Assembly: GCF_036227265.1 (NCBI RefSeq)
Contig: NZ_CP109446.1
Location: forward strand, 5,524,001 to 5,588,000
Reading direction: 5' to 3'
Length of the DNA: 64,000 bases
Origin: Streptomyces sp. NBC_01476
Lineage (GTDB): Bacteria; Actinomycetota; Actinomycetes; Streptomycetales; Streptomycetaceae
Position 1 is the stretch's first letter. Each line of letters begins with the position of its first letter. Position numbers and translations under genes: made by a program. Shown here piece after piece: positions 50,838-58,852 of the stretch. Below the pieces are notes generated by a model, which was not told where the DNA came from, searched no databases, and worked only from the letters and a program-made list of their open reading frames with translations.

Positions 50838-52217
50838 CTAGGGAGCGGGGGAGCCGCTCGGGGTCGCGTCCGGGGTCGGGGTCGGTGTCGGTGTCGGCGA
50901 GGCTGTCGGCGTGCCCGGCGCGGGGTCCGGCCGCTGCGTCGGGTCCGGGGTCATCACCGGCTTCGGGGCACCCGCCCGCGGGGCCGGGGTCTTCCCGGGC
51001 GCCGACGGCGCGGACGGGTCGGCCGGCGCGGCCGGCTTCGTGGCCTTGGGCTGCTTCGCCGTCTTCGGCGGTGTCACCGCGATCGGCAGCGGCTCCTCCG
51101 CCTGCTTCGGCACCGGCCTCGCCTTGTAGTCCTTCAGCGGCTGCTTGCCGAGGTCCGGCCGGACCGCGCCGAGGATGGGGTTGGCGGCGATCGGCGAGAC
51201 CTTCACCACCGCGCCGGGCCGCGGCGCCTGGATGACCAGGCCGTTGCCGATGTAGAGGGCCACATGGCTGGCACCGGAGAAGTAGACCACCAGGTCACCG
51301 GGCCTGAGCAGCGCCAGCGGCACGTGCGGCAGCCGCGCCCACTGCTCCTCGCTGGTGCGCGGAATGGTCACCCCGGCGTGCGCCCACGCCTGCGAGGTGA
51401 GGCCGGAGCAGTCGAAGGAGTCCGGGCCCTGGGCGCCCCACACATACGGCTTGCCCAGTTGCTGGTAGGCGTAGGCGATCGCCCGGTCGCCGGGCTGCGA
51501 GGGTGCCCGCAGGGCCGGGTCGGCGCCGAGCGCCTTGGAGTCCAGCAGGTCCTGCTGAGCCTGGTCGACACCCTGCTGCTCCAGTGTCTGCAGCTCGCCG
51601 ATCTGTACCCCGGTCAGCCCGGCGAGCATCGCCTCGACCTCTTTGAGGTGCGTCTCGACCTGGGTCTTCTTGCCCGCCAGTACGGTCTGCGCGTGCTGCG
51701 CGGCGTCCAGTGCCTTCTGCGCCTGCGTGTTGAGCGCGGACAGCCGGGCCTCGCCGCTGGTCAGCTCGTCGAGGACGTCCTGCTGGTGCTCGGCGGCCCG
51801 CTGCACGACACGGCGCTGCCCGAAGAAGTCCTGCGGGGTCTGCCCGGTCAGCAGCGACAGATACGGGGAGACCCCGCCGCTGCGGTACATCTGCCGGGCC
51901 ATCAGCCCCAGCTCGTCCTTGGCCCCGGCGACCGCCACCCGCTGGTCGGCGAGCTGCCGGTCGATCTCCTGGGCCTTGGCCCGCTGCTTGTCGGCGGTCT
52001 GCTTGGCCTGGTTGTACGACTCGGTGGCCGCCTCGGTCTGCCGGTAGTACGTCTGCAGCTGGGTGAGCATCTCGGCCGGCGGCACGGGGGGCGGGGGCGC
52101 CGGATCGTACGGGCGGGCGGACGCCTGTTCCGCGGCCGGCAAGGAGAGCGCCGCCGCGGCGAGCAGGGCACCGCACACCACGGCGGAGCGGAGCCACCCT
52201 CTGGTCCGTCGGGCCAC
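50838..52217 (-). CDS. Secreted NlpC/P60 peptidoglycan endopeptidase
   Basis: 459 residues. Signal peptide (WLRSAVVCGALLAAAALSLP, cleavage near ASARP). A coiled-coil region (~50-230) is followed by the C40 peptidase domain (~245-360), with the catalytic cysteine in SFDCSGLTSQAW and histidine in GASHVALYIGNG. A Pro/Thr-rich C-terminal tail (PTASPTPTPTPTPDATP) ends the protein, presumably wall-spanning. It cuts D-gamma-glutamyl-meso-diaminopimelate or related bonds, as RipA and RpfB-partner enzymes do. The GTG at 52217 has GAGGGG upstream. Convergent with the monooxygenase gene. Confidence 0.92.
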   Translation of the reverse strand: MARRTRGWLRSAVVCGALLAAAALSLPAAEQASARPYDPAPPPPVPPAEMLTQLQTYYRQTEAATESYNQAKQTADKQRAKAQEIDRQLADQRVAVAGAKDELGLMARQMYRSGGVSPYLSLLTGQTPQDFFGQRRVVQRAAEHQQDVLDELTSGEARLSALNTQAQKALDAAQHAQTVLAGKKTQVETHLKEVEAMLAGLTGVQIGELQTLEQQGVDQAQQDLLDSKALGADPALRAPSQPGDRAIAYAYQQLGKPYVWGAQGPDSFDCSGLTSQAWAHAGVTIPRTSEEQWARLPHVPLALLRPGDLVVYFSGASHVALYIGNGLVIQAPRPGAVVKVSPIAANPILGAVRPDLGKQPLKDYKARPVPKQAEEPLPIAVTPPKTAKQPKATKPAAPADPSAPSAPGKTPAPRAGAPKPVMTPDPTQRPDPAPGTPTASPTPTPTPTPDATPSGSPAP

Positions 52218-52402
52218 AGATATCCCCTCATCTCACGTAACCTGCCGGTAACACGCCTGCGGTCCGCATCCTGTCACGGTCAGTCATATTTTCGACAGAG
52301 GGCGCCGGGCGATTCCGCGGAGGTTGGTCCCTCCGGCGGAGAGCCGACGCCGGACGTTCACCCCGTCGCCGGTTTCCCGGCACCGCGGCGGACAAAAGCG
52401 TA

Positions 52403-52434
52403 CGGCCCGGTCACCGCCCTCGGGGACCGGGCCG
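52403..52434 (-). terminator. Chitinase terminator hairpin
   Basis: Perfect 10-bp stem CGGCCCGGTC (52403-52412) / GACCGGGCCG (52425-52434) with a 12-nt loop. It begins 26 bp after the chitinase stop on the - strand and is followed in that direction by CTTTTG. Confidence 0.8.
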
Positions 52435-52460
52435 CACGCGTTCGCGGGGAGTTTTTCCGG

Positions 52461-54122
52461 TCAGCTGCCGAAGTAGCCGTCGAAGTTGTTCTGGAACTCC
52501 CAGTTGCTGAACTTGTCCCAGTTCACCGACCACGTCATCAGACCGCGCAGGGCGGGCCAGGTGCCGTGGGTGCTGTAGCCGCCGCAGTTGGTCTTCTTGG
52601 TCAGGCAGTCGAGCGCCTGGTCCACCTGCGCCGGTGCGGTGTAGCCGTTGCCGGCGTTGACCGAGGCCGGCAGGCCGATGCCGACCTGGGAGGGGGCCAG
52701 CGCCGGGAACATGTTGGCGGTGTTGCCCGCCACCGGGAAGCCGGTGAGCAGCATGTCCGTCATGGCGATGTGGAAGTCCGCGCCGCCCATGGAGTGGTAC
52801 TGGTTGTCCAGGCCCATGATCGGCCCGGAGTTGTAGTCCTGGACGTGCAGCAGCGTGAGGTCGTTGCGCAGTGCGTAGATCACCGGCAGGTACGCCCCGC
52901 AGCGCGGGTCCTGTCCGCCGAACGGCCCCGAGCCGTAGAACTGGTACCCCATCTGCACGAAGAAGGTCTCCGGCGCCATGGTCAGCACGAAACCGCTGCC
53001 GTAGCGGGCCTTGAGCGACTTCAGCGCGGAGATCAGATTGACCACGACCGGGGTGGTCGGGTTCTTGAAGTCGGTGTCGCCGGTGTTGAGGGAGAGCGAG
53101 TGGCCCTCGAAGTCGATGTCGATGCCGTCCAGGCCCCACTGGTCGATGATCGAACTCACCGAGGAGACGAAGGCGTCACGGGCCGCGGTGGTGGTCAGCT
53201 GCACCTCGCCGTTGGCGCCGCCGATCGACAGCAGCACCTTCTTGCCCTTCGCCTGCTTGGCCTTGATCGCGGCCTTGAAGTCGGCGTCCGACTCGACGGG
53301 CGGGCACTCACTCACCGAGCAGCGGGTGAAGTGGATGCTGCCGGAGGTGGGGGAGGAGGTCTCGCCGAAGGCCAGGTCGATGATGTCCCAGCTGTCGGGG
53401 ACGTCGGCGAGCTTCACATAGCCCGAGCCGTTGGCGAAGGTCTCGTGCAGGTAGCCGACCAGCGCGTGGGTGGGCAGCCCGCCCGACGGCGGCTGCGTGG
53501 GGGGTGTCGTCGGTGGCGTGGTGGGGGGAGTGGTCGGGGGTGTTGTCGGCGGGGTGGTGGGCGGCGTCGTCGGTGGCGTCGTCGGGGGCGTGGTGGTGCC
53601 GCTGCCCGGACCCTGGAGCGAGAGGTCGTCGGCGTAGTACGCCGGCTGCCCGTACCAGCCGTGCACGTAGACCGCCGCGCTGGTCTGGCTCGCGGTGGTG
53701 GTGAAGGAGACGCTGAGCTGCTGGTAGCCGGTGCCCGAGTCGGGGGTCCAGGTGCTGGTGCCGCCGTCCACGCCGATGTAGACGTAACTGCCCTTCACCT
53801 GGGCGGTGAGGGTGTAGGTGGTGCTGGGAGCGACCGCGACGGTCTGCTTGCACTGGCCGGTGGCGCTCGCGGTGGGCGTGCCCTTCAGCGCCCAGGTGCC
53901 GGTGTGCGCCTGGCCGGTGACGGCGGCGCTGCCCGCGTCGCAGGTCCAGCCGGACAGGCTGCCGGTCTCGAAGCCGCCGTTGGTCAGGAACTCGCCCGCG
54001 CTGGCGCTGGGCGCCAGGGCGACGAGGCCGCCGACCGCGACGGCCCCGGCGAGGGCGGCGGTGGCGGCGACGAGGGATCTCTTCCGCCGTGCGGATCCGG
54101 GGCGCGATGCAGAGGTGAGCAT
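52461..54122 (-). CDS. Secreted GH18 chitinase with N-terminal carbohydrate-binding module
   Basis: 553 residues. Signal peptide (KRSLVAATAALAGAVAVGGL, ending PSASAG). A carbohydrate-binding beta-sandwich (~44-180; NGGFETGSLSGWTC) is joined by a (TTPP)n linker (~180-215) to the GH18 catalytic barrel (~218-553). The signature DGIDIDFEG gives the catalytic Glu339; LLSIGGANGE is the second family motif. It resembles the Streptomyces ChiC/ChiD-type chitinases. Products feed the das system encoded 50 kb away. Two dre-like repeats precede the gene. The ATG is at 54122, with AAGGAG about 10 bases upstream. Confidence 0.94.
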   Translation of the reverse strand: MLTSASRPGSARRKRSLVAATAALAGAVAVGGLVALAPSASAGEFLTNGGFETGSLSGWTCDAGSAAVTGQAHTGTWALKGTPTASATGQCKQTVAVAPSTTYTLTAQVKGSYVYIGVDGGTSTWTPDSGTGYQQLSVSFTTTASQTSAAVYVHGWYGQPAYYADDLSLQGPGSGTTTPPTTPPTTPPTTPPTTPPTTPPTTPPTTPPTQPPSGGLPTHALVGYLHETFANGSGYVKLADVPDSWDIIDLAFGETSSPTSGSIHFTRCSVSECPPVESDADFKAAIKAKQAKGKKVLLSIGGANGEVQLTTTAARDAFVSSVSSIIDQWGLDGIDIDFEGHSLSLNTGDTDFKNPTTPVVVNLISALKSLKARYGSGFVLTMAPETFFVQMGYQFYGSGPFGGQDPRCGAYLPVIYALRNDLTLLHVQDYNSGPIMGLDNQYHSMGGADFHIAMTDMLLTGFPVAGNTANMFPALAPSQVGIGLPASVNAGNGYTAPAQVDQALDCLTKKTNCGGYSTHGTWPALRGLMTWSVNWDKFSNWEFQNNFDGYFGS

Positions 54123-54169
54123 GGGGGGATGCTCCTTCTGTGAGGAGGGCGCATGTCACCGCGCAGCAA

Positions 54170-54185
54170 ACAGGTCCAGACCAAT
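54170..54185. promoter_or_regulatory. dre site 1 upstream of chitinase
   Basis: ACAGGTCCAGACCAAT matches 13 of 16 positions of the DasR consensus. It is 48 bp upstream of the chitinase ATG. GGTCCAGACC is the known direct-repeat element of Streptomyces chitinase promoters. Confidence 0.8.
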
Positions 54186-54191
54186 CGTGTC

Positions 54192-54207
54192 AATGGTCCG
54201 GACCCAT
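54192..54207. promoter_or_regulatory. dre-like site 2 upstream of chitinase
   Basis: AATGGTCCGGACCCAT matches 11 of 16 dre positions and is 22 bp from site 1, matching the paired-repeat layout of chitinase promoters (12-bp direct repeats) and the dasA region. Confidence 0.65.
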
Positions 54208-54229
54208 TCGGCAGCCGTTTCCCGCCGCG

Positions 54230-54493
54230 TCACGCGCCCTTCGACCAGGGCCACTTGAGCCGGTCCGGCCGCCTGCCCGCCGGATCGTAGACAAAGACCC
54301 AGCGGGTCCTGCGCTCCTCGCGCGGCCCCGGGCTCGGCTCCCGGTGGTAGACGTACTCCCGCCGCGGGCCGCCGTCGGCGTCCGGCACCGGCACGGTGTA
54401 GACCCGCGGCGGCTGCCCGGTCATCCCCACCAGTACGTCCAGCGTCCGCCCGTCGAGCGGCCCCCCGACGAATTCGGTCTGCTCGTGTCTCAC
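54230..54493 (-). CDS. Small conserved hypothetical protein
   Basis: 87 residues starting VRHEQTEFVGGPLDGRTLDV, with a basic C-terminus (RRPDRLKWPWSKGA). The GGPLDG and VYHRE segments suggest a small beta-rich fold common in streptomycete hypotheticals. No signal peptide or catalytic motif. The GTG at 54493 is chosen over an upstream in-frame ATG (54523), which would add a Cys/Pro segment overlapping the TetR promoter. Function not assigned. Confidence 0.6.
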   Translation of the reverse strand: MRHEQTEFVGGPLDGRTLDVLVGMTGQPPRVYTVPVPDADGGPRREYVYHREPSPGPREERRTRWVFVYDPAGRRPDRLKWPWSKGA

Positions 54494-54579
54494 TGGCTCA
54501 GAATGACATGGCGCTCCCGCCACCGGGGCCGGTACCGCGCTTCGGCCCCCACCGGGTGACCGGGAGCTAGGCTTCGCGC

Positions 54580-55305
54580 ATGACCAGCAGCCCGGCGCCG
54601 GCCTACCGGCGGATGAGCGTGGAGCAGCGCCGGGCCCAGCTGCTGGCCGCGGCCGTCGACCTGTTCGGCCACCGCAGGCCCGAGGAGGTCTCGGTGGACG
54701 ACGTGGCCGCCGCGGCCGGCGTCTCCCGCCCGCTGGTCTACCGGTACTTCCCCGGCGGCAGGCAGCAGCTGTACGAGGCCGCCGTGCTGGGCGCCGCGCA
54801 GGACCTCATCGGGCGGTTCGTGGTCCCCACGCAGGGGCCGCCCACCCGGCGGCTGGCGGACGCGCTCGACCGCTACCTCGGGTACGTCGACGAGCACGAC
54901 GCGGCGTACGGCGCCCTGCTGCGCGGTGGCGGCGGCGCGGAGACCGGGCGGACCGGGGCGATCGTCGAGGACGTACGGCGGCGGGCCGCCGAGCAGGTGC
55001 TGCACCACCTGGGCGTGACCGGTCCCGGGCCGCGGCTGGCGATGATGGTGCGGTCGTGGATCGCCTGTGTCGAGGTGGTGTCGCTGGCGTGGCTGGACGC
55101 GGGGAAACAGGTCCCGCCGGCGGAGCTGCGCGAGTGGCTGGTCGACCACTTCACGGGGCTGCTGGTGATCACCGCGGCGACCGACCCGGAAACGGCAGGC
55201 GCCGCGGTCCGGGCGCTGGCGCTGGAGGCGCCGGAAAGCCCCGCCGGGGTGCTCGCCGCGCGCCTCGCGCCGCTGGCCCCGGCGTTCGGGCACCTGCTGC
55301 AGTAG
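54580..55305 (+). CDS. TetR/AcrR-family transcriptional regulator
   Basis: 241 residues. The N-terminal HTH (VEQRRAQLLAAAVDLFGHRR, VDDVAAAAGVSRPLVYRYFP) is typical TetR; the rest is the all-helical ligand domain. The ATG is at 54580. It is convergent with the AurF-like diiron oxygenase (31-bp gap), and a palindrome lies before that oxygenase gene, so it is a plausible target. Confidence 0.9.
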   Translation: MTSSPAPAYRRMSVEQRRAQLLAAAVDLFGHRRPEEVSVDDVAAAAGVSRPLVYRYFPGGRQQLYEAAVLGAAQDLIGRFVVPTQGPPTRRLADALDRYLGYVDEHDAAYGALLRGGGGAETGRTGAIVEDVRRRAAEQVLHHLGVTGPGPRLAMMVRSWIACVEVVSLAWLDAGKQVPPAELREWLVDHFTGLLVITAATDPETAGAAVRALALEAPESPAGVLAARLAPLAPAFGHLLQ

Positions 55306-55336
55306 CGGGGGCCGGGGGCTGGCGGGGGCCGGGGGC

Positions 55337-56230
55337 TCACGCCAGCAGGCCAGAGGAGCGCCACAGGCGCCGGCTGGGACCCTGGAGCAGGCCGATCTCG
55401 TCGAGGAAGTCCATCAGGTGCCGGGCCGAGCGGCGCATGATGTCGCGGCGGTGCGGGCTGGTGCGCGCCAGGTGCGCGGCGTGGGCGGGGTCGAGGCCCA
55501 CCGAGGCGTAGACGCGCGGGCCCACCAGGGAGCGGGCGATGACACGGGCCGCCTGGGCCGAGGCGAGGCGGGTGAACTCGATCTCCCAGCGCGGCGCGGT
55601 GGTCATCTGCCGGCGCAACTCCTCGCGGGCGTAGCGGATGTGCCGGGCCTCTTCCACCACATGGATCCGCGTGATGCCCCGGATCAGCGGCTGGACCCGC
55701 TCGTCGGGGAAGGTCAGCCGCTGCATCCAGTCCAGGATCTCCTCGGCGAGCAGCGTGCCGGTGAAGGCGCCCGGGGTGGTGGAGACCGTCTTGATCACCC
55801 GGCCGAGCTGGTGGTCGAGCCGGCTCGGCCGGTACGTCGGCGTCCCCATCGTGGTGACCGCGCGGGCGAACATCTTGGAGTGCCGGCACTCGTCGGCGAT
55901 CTCGGTGAGCGCGTACCGGACATGAGCGCTGGTCGGCTCCAGGTCGTAGGTGTGCCGGAGCAGCAGCTGCATCAGGATCGTCTCGAACCAGACCCCGACC
56001 GAGCAGAGCGAGGCCGCCTCGTGCCGGCTCAGCAGCATCCGCTGCTCCTCGGACATCCGCCGCCACAGTGGGGTGTCGTAGAGCGAGACGAGCTCCGGCG
56101 GCCAGAACCACCTGCCCTCCTCGAAGGGCGCGTCCCAGTCGAGTTCGGTGTCCGGGTCGAAGGAGTGCCTGGCGGAGGCGGCGAGCAGCCGCTGCGCGGT
56201 CCTCTCCCGGTCGATCAGTGCGGCGTCCAT
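55337..56230 (-). CDS. AurF-like diiron N-oxygenase family protein
   Basis: 297 residues matching the p-aminobenzoate N-oxygenase (AurF) family. Paired Glu/His iron ligands are visible: EIADECRHSKMFARAV (ExxxH), LLAEEILDW and HVVEEARHIRYAREE (ExxxH). AurF oxidises arylamines to nitro compounds, but most relatives have unknown substrates and no biosynthetic cluster is nearby. The ATG at 56230 starts the conserved region. It is convergent with the TetR gene and preceded by a small palindrome. Confidence 0.85.
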   Translation of the reverse strand: MDAALIDRERTAQRLLAASARHSFDPDTELDWDAPFEEGRWFWPPELVSLYDTPLWRRMSEEQRMLLSRHEAASLCSVGVWFETILMQLLLRHTYDLEPTSAHVRYALTEIADECRHSKMFARAVTTMGTPTYRPSRLDHQLGRVIKTVSTTPGAFTGTLLAEEILDWMQRLTFPDERVQPLIRGITRIHVVEEARHIRYAREELRRQMTTAPRWEIEFTRLASAQAARVIARSLVGPRVYASVGLDPAHAAHLARTSPHRRDIMRRSARHLMDFLDEIGLLQGPSRRLWRSSGLLA

Positions 56231-56271
56231 GGCGAAACGGCTCCCGGTGCGCGAGGGTTACCAGCGGTAGG

Positions 56272-56285
56272 AGTCTTATGAGACT
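56272..56285. promoter_or_regulatory. Palindrome upstream of AurF-like gene
   Basis: AGTCT-TATG-AGACT is a perfect 5-4-5 inverted repeat 42 bp upstream of the oxygenase ATG, in a relatively AT-rich patch. It could be the operator of the adjacent TetR regulator. Confidence 0.5.
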
Positions 56286-56500
56286 GCGTGTCAACAAGCC
56301 CGTCAAGACCCCGCACACGACGACTTGACCCCGCACGCCCGCCCCGCCTCCGTAACGTACGGGTCTCGTAACGGCGCACCGCCCGGCCGCCGGAAGGGGA
56401 ACCGAGCCTCCGTCACCCGCATCTATTCGTGCGCGAGTCCGGACGCGTGACGGACCCGCGTATACGAGACGGATCGGCACAACAGGCGGGCGGGCACACG

Positions 56501-57358
56501 ATGGCGGGACGGCGGCTTCCCCAGATCTCCCTGGCACGGTTCAGGGCGGCGCCGCAAGTGGCGGCGATCACCCTGGCCGTGCTGGTGGTGGTGATCGCGG
56601 CGGTCGCCTCGGCGCTGCTCGTGCCGGGCGCGGACCACCGGTCCGCCGCCGGCGACGGGAAGGGCGTCAGGGGACTGCCCGCCACCACCGGCGGAGCCCC
56701 CCAGCACGCCCCGCCGCGCCACCGCATACCCGCCCCGCCGCCCACCGCGGCGGTGCCCGACTCGATCCAGCACCAGCCGGAGACCCCGGGCCGCAACGTC
56801 AACATCACCATCGACGACGGGCCCGATCCGGTATGGACCCCGCAAGTCCTCCACGTGCTCGACGAGCACCATGTGCACGCCACCTTCTGCATGATCGGCC
56901 CGCAGGCCAAGGCGCATCCCGCGCTGGTCAAGGAGGTCGTCGCCAGAGGCCACCGGCTGTGCGACCACACCGTCCACCACGACACGGGGATGGACAAGAA
57001 ACCGATGGCGTACCAGTCCGCGGAGATCCTGGACGCGCTCGACATGATCCAGGAAGCCTCCGGCGGTGCCCGTGTCTACTACTACCGGGCCCCCGGCGGC
57101 GCCTTCACCCCGCCGAGCCGCGCACTGGCCGCCCAGCACGGCATGCGCCCGCTCGGCTGGAACATCGACACCAAGGACTTCGGCCGGCCCGGGGTGAACG
57201 CGATCCTCACCACCATGAAGGACGAGATCCACAACGGCCCGACGATCCTCTTCCACGACGGCGGCGGGAACCGCGGGCAGACCGTCCAGGCCCTCGACAA
57301 GGCGCTGACCTGGCTCAAGGGGCAGGGCTACGGCTTCAGCTTCCCGAAGGTGGACTGA
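56501..57358 (+). CDS. Membrane-anchored polysaccharide deacetylase (NodB domain)
   Basis: 285 residues. A transmembrane anchor (VAAITLAVLVVVIAAVASAL) and a Pro-rich spacer precede the NodB domain (~105-285): motif 1 ITIDDGPDP, zinc motif 2 LCDHTVHHDTGM, motif 3 YYRAPGGAFTPP and the late motif TILFHDGGG. It probably deacetylates GlcNAc or MurNAc residues in peptidoglycan or chitin-like polymers outside the cell. The ATG at 56501 is preferred; GTG 56447 is possible but lacks a ribosome site. Its last 31 bp overlap the convergent PBP gene. Confidence 0.88.
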   Translation: MAGRRLPQISLARFRAAPQVAAITLAVLVVVIAAVASALLVPGADHRSAAGDGKGVRGLPATTGGAPQHAPPRHRIPAPPPTAAVPDSIQHQPETPGRNVNITIDDGPDPVWTPQVLHVLDEHHVHATFCMIGPQAKAHPALVKEVVARGHRLCDHTVHHDTGMDKKPMAYQSAEILDALDMIQEASGGARVYYYRAPGGAFTPPSRALAAQHGMRPLGWNIDTKDFGRPGVNAILTTMKDEIHNGPTILFHDGGGNRGQTVQALDKALTWLKGQGYGFSFPKVD

Positions 57359-58809
57359 CCGAGCACCGCCCGCATCACCGCCCGGGCCACCGGCGCCGCG
57401 TTCCCGCCGCCCGAGATGTCCGCGCGTACCGCCTCCGCGTCCTCCACCACCACCGCCACCGCCACCGTCGCGACCGCGGAGCCGCGCGGCTTGGCGTAGC
57501 TGATGAACCAGGCGTACGGCGTGCCCACATTGGCGAGCCCGTGCTGCGCTGTGCCGGTCTTGCCGCCGACCACCGCGCCGGGGATCGCCGCGTTGGTGCC
57601 GGTGCCCGAGGTGACCACCGCCTCCATCAGCTGCTGCAACTGGTCCGCGGTCCGCCCGCTCACCGCCTGGTGCAGCACCTGGGGCTGTGTACTGCCGACG
57701 GTGAGCCCGCTGTGGTTGGTCACCTTGTCCACCAGGTACGGCCGCATCAGCCTGCCGCCGTTGCCGACCGCGGCGGCGACCATCGCCATCTGCAGCGGTG
57801 TCGCGGTGGTGTCGAACTGTCCGATGGAGGAGAGCGCCACCTGGTCCGGGCCCATGGCCGTGTCGAAGTTGCTCTTGGCGACGCCGGTCGGCAGCCGCAG
57901 CCGGGTGTCGTTGAAGCCGAACCGCTCGGCCTGGCCGGCCATCGCCCGCGCGCCGGTGTCCGCGCCGAGCTTGGCGAAGACGGTGTTGCAGGAGACCCGG
58001 AAGGCGTCGTACACGCTGGCGTCCACGCAGCCCGGGCCCTCGTTGGTGAGGGAGACGCGGGTGCCGGGGAGCCGGTACGGGTCGGGGGAGGCGGTACGCG
58101 CCCGCACGTCCTTCACCAGGCCGCTCTCCAGGGCCGCGGCGGCCGTCACCACCTTGAAGGTGGACCCCGGCGGGTAGGTCTGCCGGATCGCCCGGTCCAG
58201 CATCGGCTGGTCCTTGTCGGCGGTGAGTCTGCTCCAGGCGCCGATCGCGGCCGGGCCGGTGCCGGCCAGCTCGGCCGGGTCGTACGACGGTGAGGAGACC
58301 AGGGCCAGGATCCGGCCGGTGGTCGGGTCCACCGCGGCGACCGCGCCCTTGCGCCCGGCCAGGCCCGCGAAGGCGGCCCGCTGGGCGGCCGGGTCGATGG
58401 TGGTGTACACATCGCCGCCGCGCTGCTGCCTGCGGGTGATCTCGTTCCACAGCGGGACGGAGTCGAGCCGGGGGTCCGTCCCGGCCAGCAGCGGGTCCTC
58501 GGTGCCCTCCAGCAGCGTCGAGCCGTACGTCTGCGAGGCGAAGCCGGTCACCGGTGCGTAGAGCGGCCCGTCGGCGTACGTGCGCCGGTACCGGAACTGG
58601 CCGCCGGCGTCCCGCGATCCGGTCACCCGGTGGCCGCCGGCCAGGATGTCGCCGCGCGGCTGCTGGTAACGGGCGATCGGGATGCGCCGGTTGGCCGGGT
58701 CCGAGCCGTACGCGTGGGCGTCGACCAGCTGCACGCGGGCCGCGTTCACCAGCAGGGCGGCCAGCAGCAGCACGCAGAAGGCGGCGGCGAACCGGATGCA
58801 GCGGTTCAC
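57328..58809 (-). CDS. Penicillin-binding protein, class B transpeptidase
   Basis: 493 residues. The N-terminal anchor (FAAAFCVLLLAALLVNAARV) precedes a dimerisation region and the transpeptidase domain. SxxK is PPGSTFKVVTAA, SxN is RVSCNTVFAKLG and KTG is GGKTGTAQHG. It is a short class B PBP encoded directly downstream of an FtsW/RodA gene, the Streptomyces pair remembered near SCO5301-5302, distinct from the division and elongation pairs. It cross-links peptidoglycan made by its polymerase partner. The ATG at 58809 gives the standard anchor. Confidence 0.93.
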   Translation of the reverse strand: MNRCIRFAAAFCVLLLAALLVNAARVQLVDAHAYGSDPANRRIPIARYQQPRGDILAGGHRVTGSRDAGGQFRYRRTYADGPLYAPVTGFASQTYGSTLLEGTEDPLLAGTDPRLDSVPLWNEITRRQQRGGDVYTTIDPAAQRAAFAGLAGRKGAVAAVDPTTGRILALVSSPSYDPAELAGTGPAAIGAWSRLTADKDQPMLDRAIRQTYPPGSTFKVVTAAAALESGLVKDVRARTASPDPYRLPGTRVSLTNEGPGCVDASVYDAFRVSCNTVFAKLGADTGARAMAGQAERFGFNDTRLRLPTGVAKSNFDTAMGPDQVALSSIGQFDTTATPLQMAMVAAAVGNGGRLMRPYLVDKVTNHSGLTVGSTQPQVLHQAVSGRTADQLQQLMEAVVTSGTGTNAAIPGAVVGGKTGTAQHGLANVGTPYAWFISYAKPRGSAVATVAVAVVVEDAEAVRADISGGGNAAPVARAVMRAVLGQSTFGKLKP

Positions 58810-58852
58810 CCGGCGGCCCCCTGCCGTGCGGACGGTGCCGCGGTCCCGCGGC

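Noticed and set aside
50679..54143. 1154-codon + strand open frame across NlpC/P60 and chitinase genes
   Set aside because: Shadow of two well-supported - strand genes; no domain recognisable.
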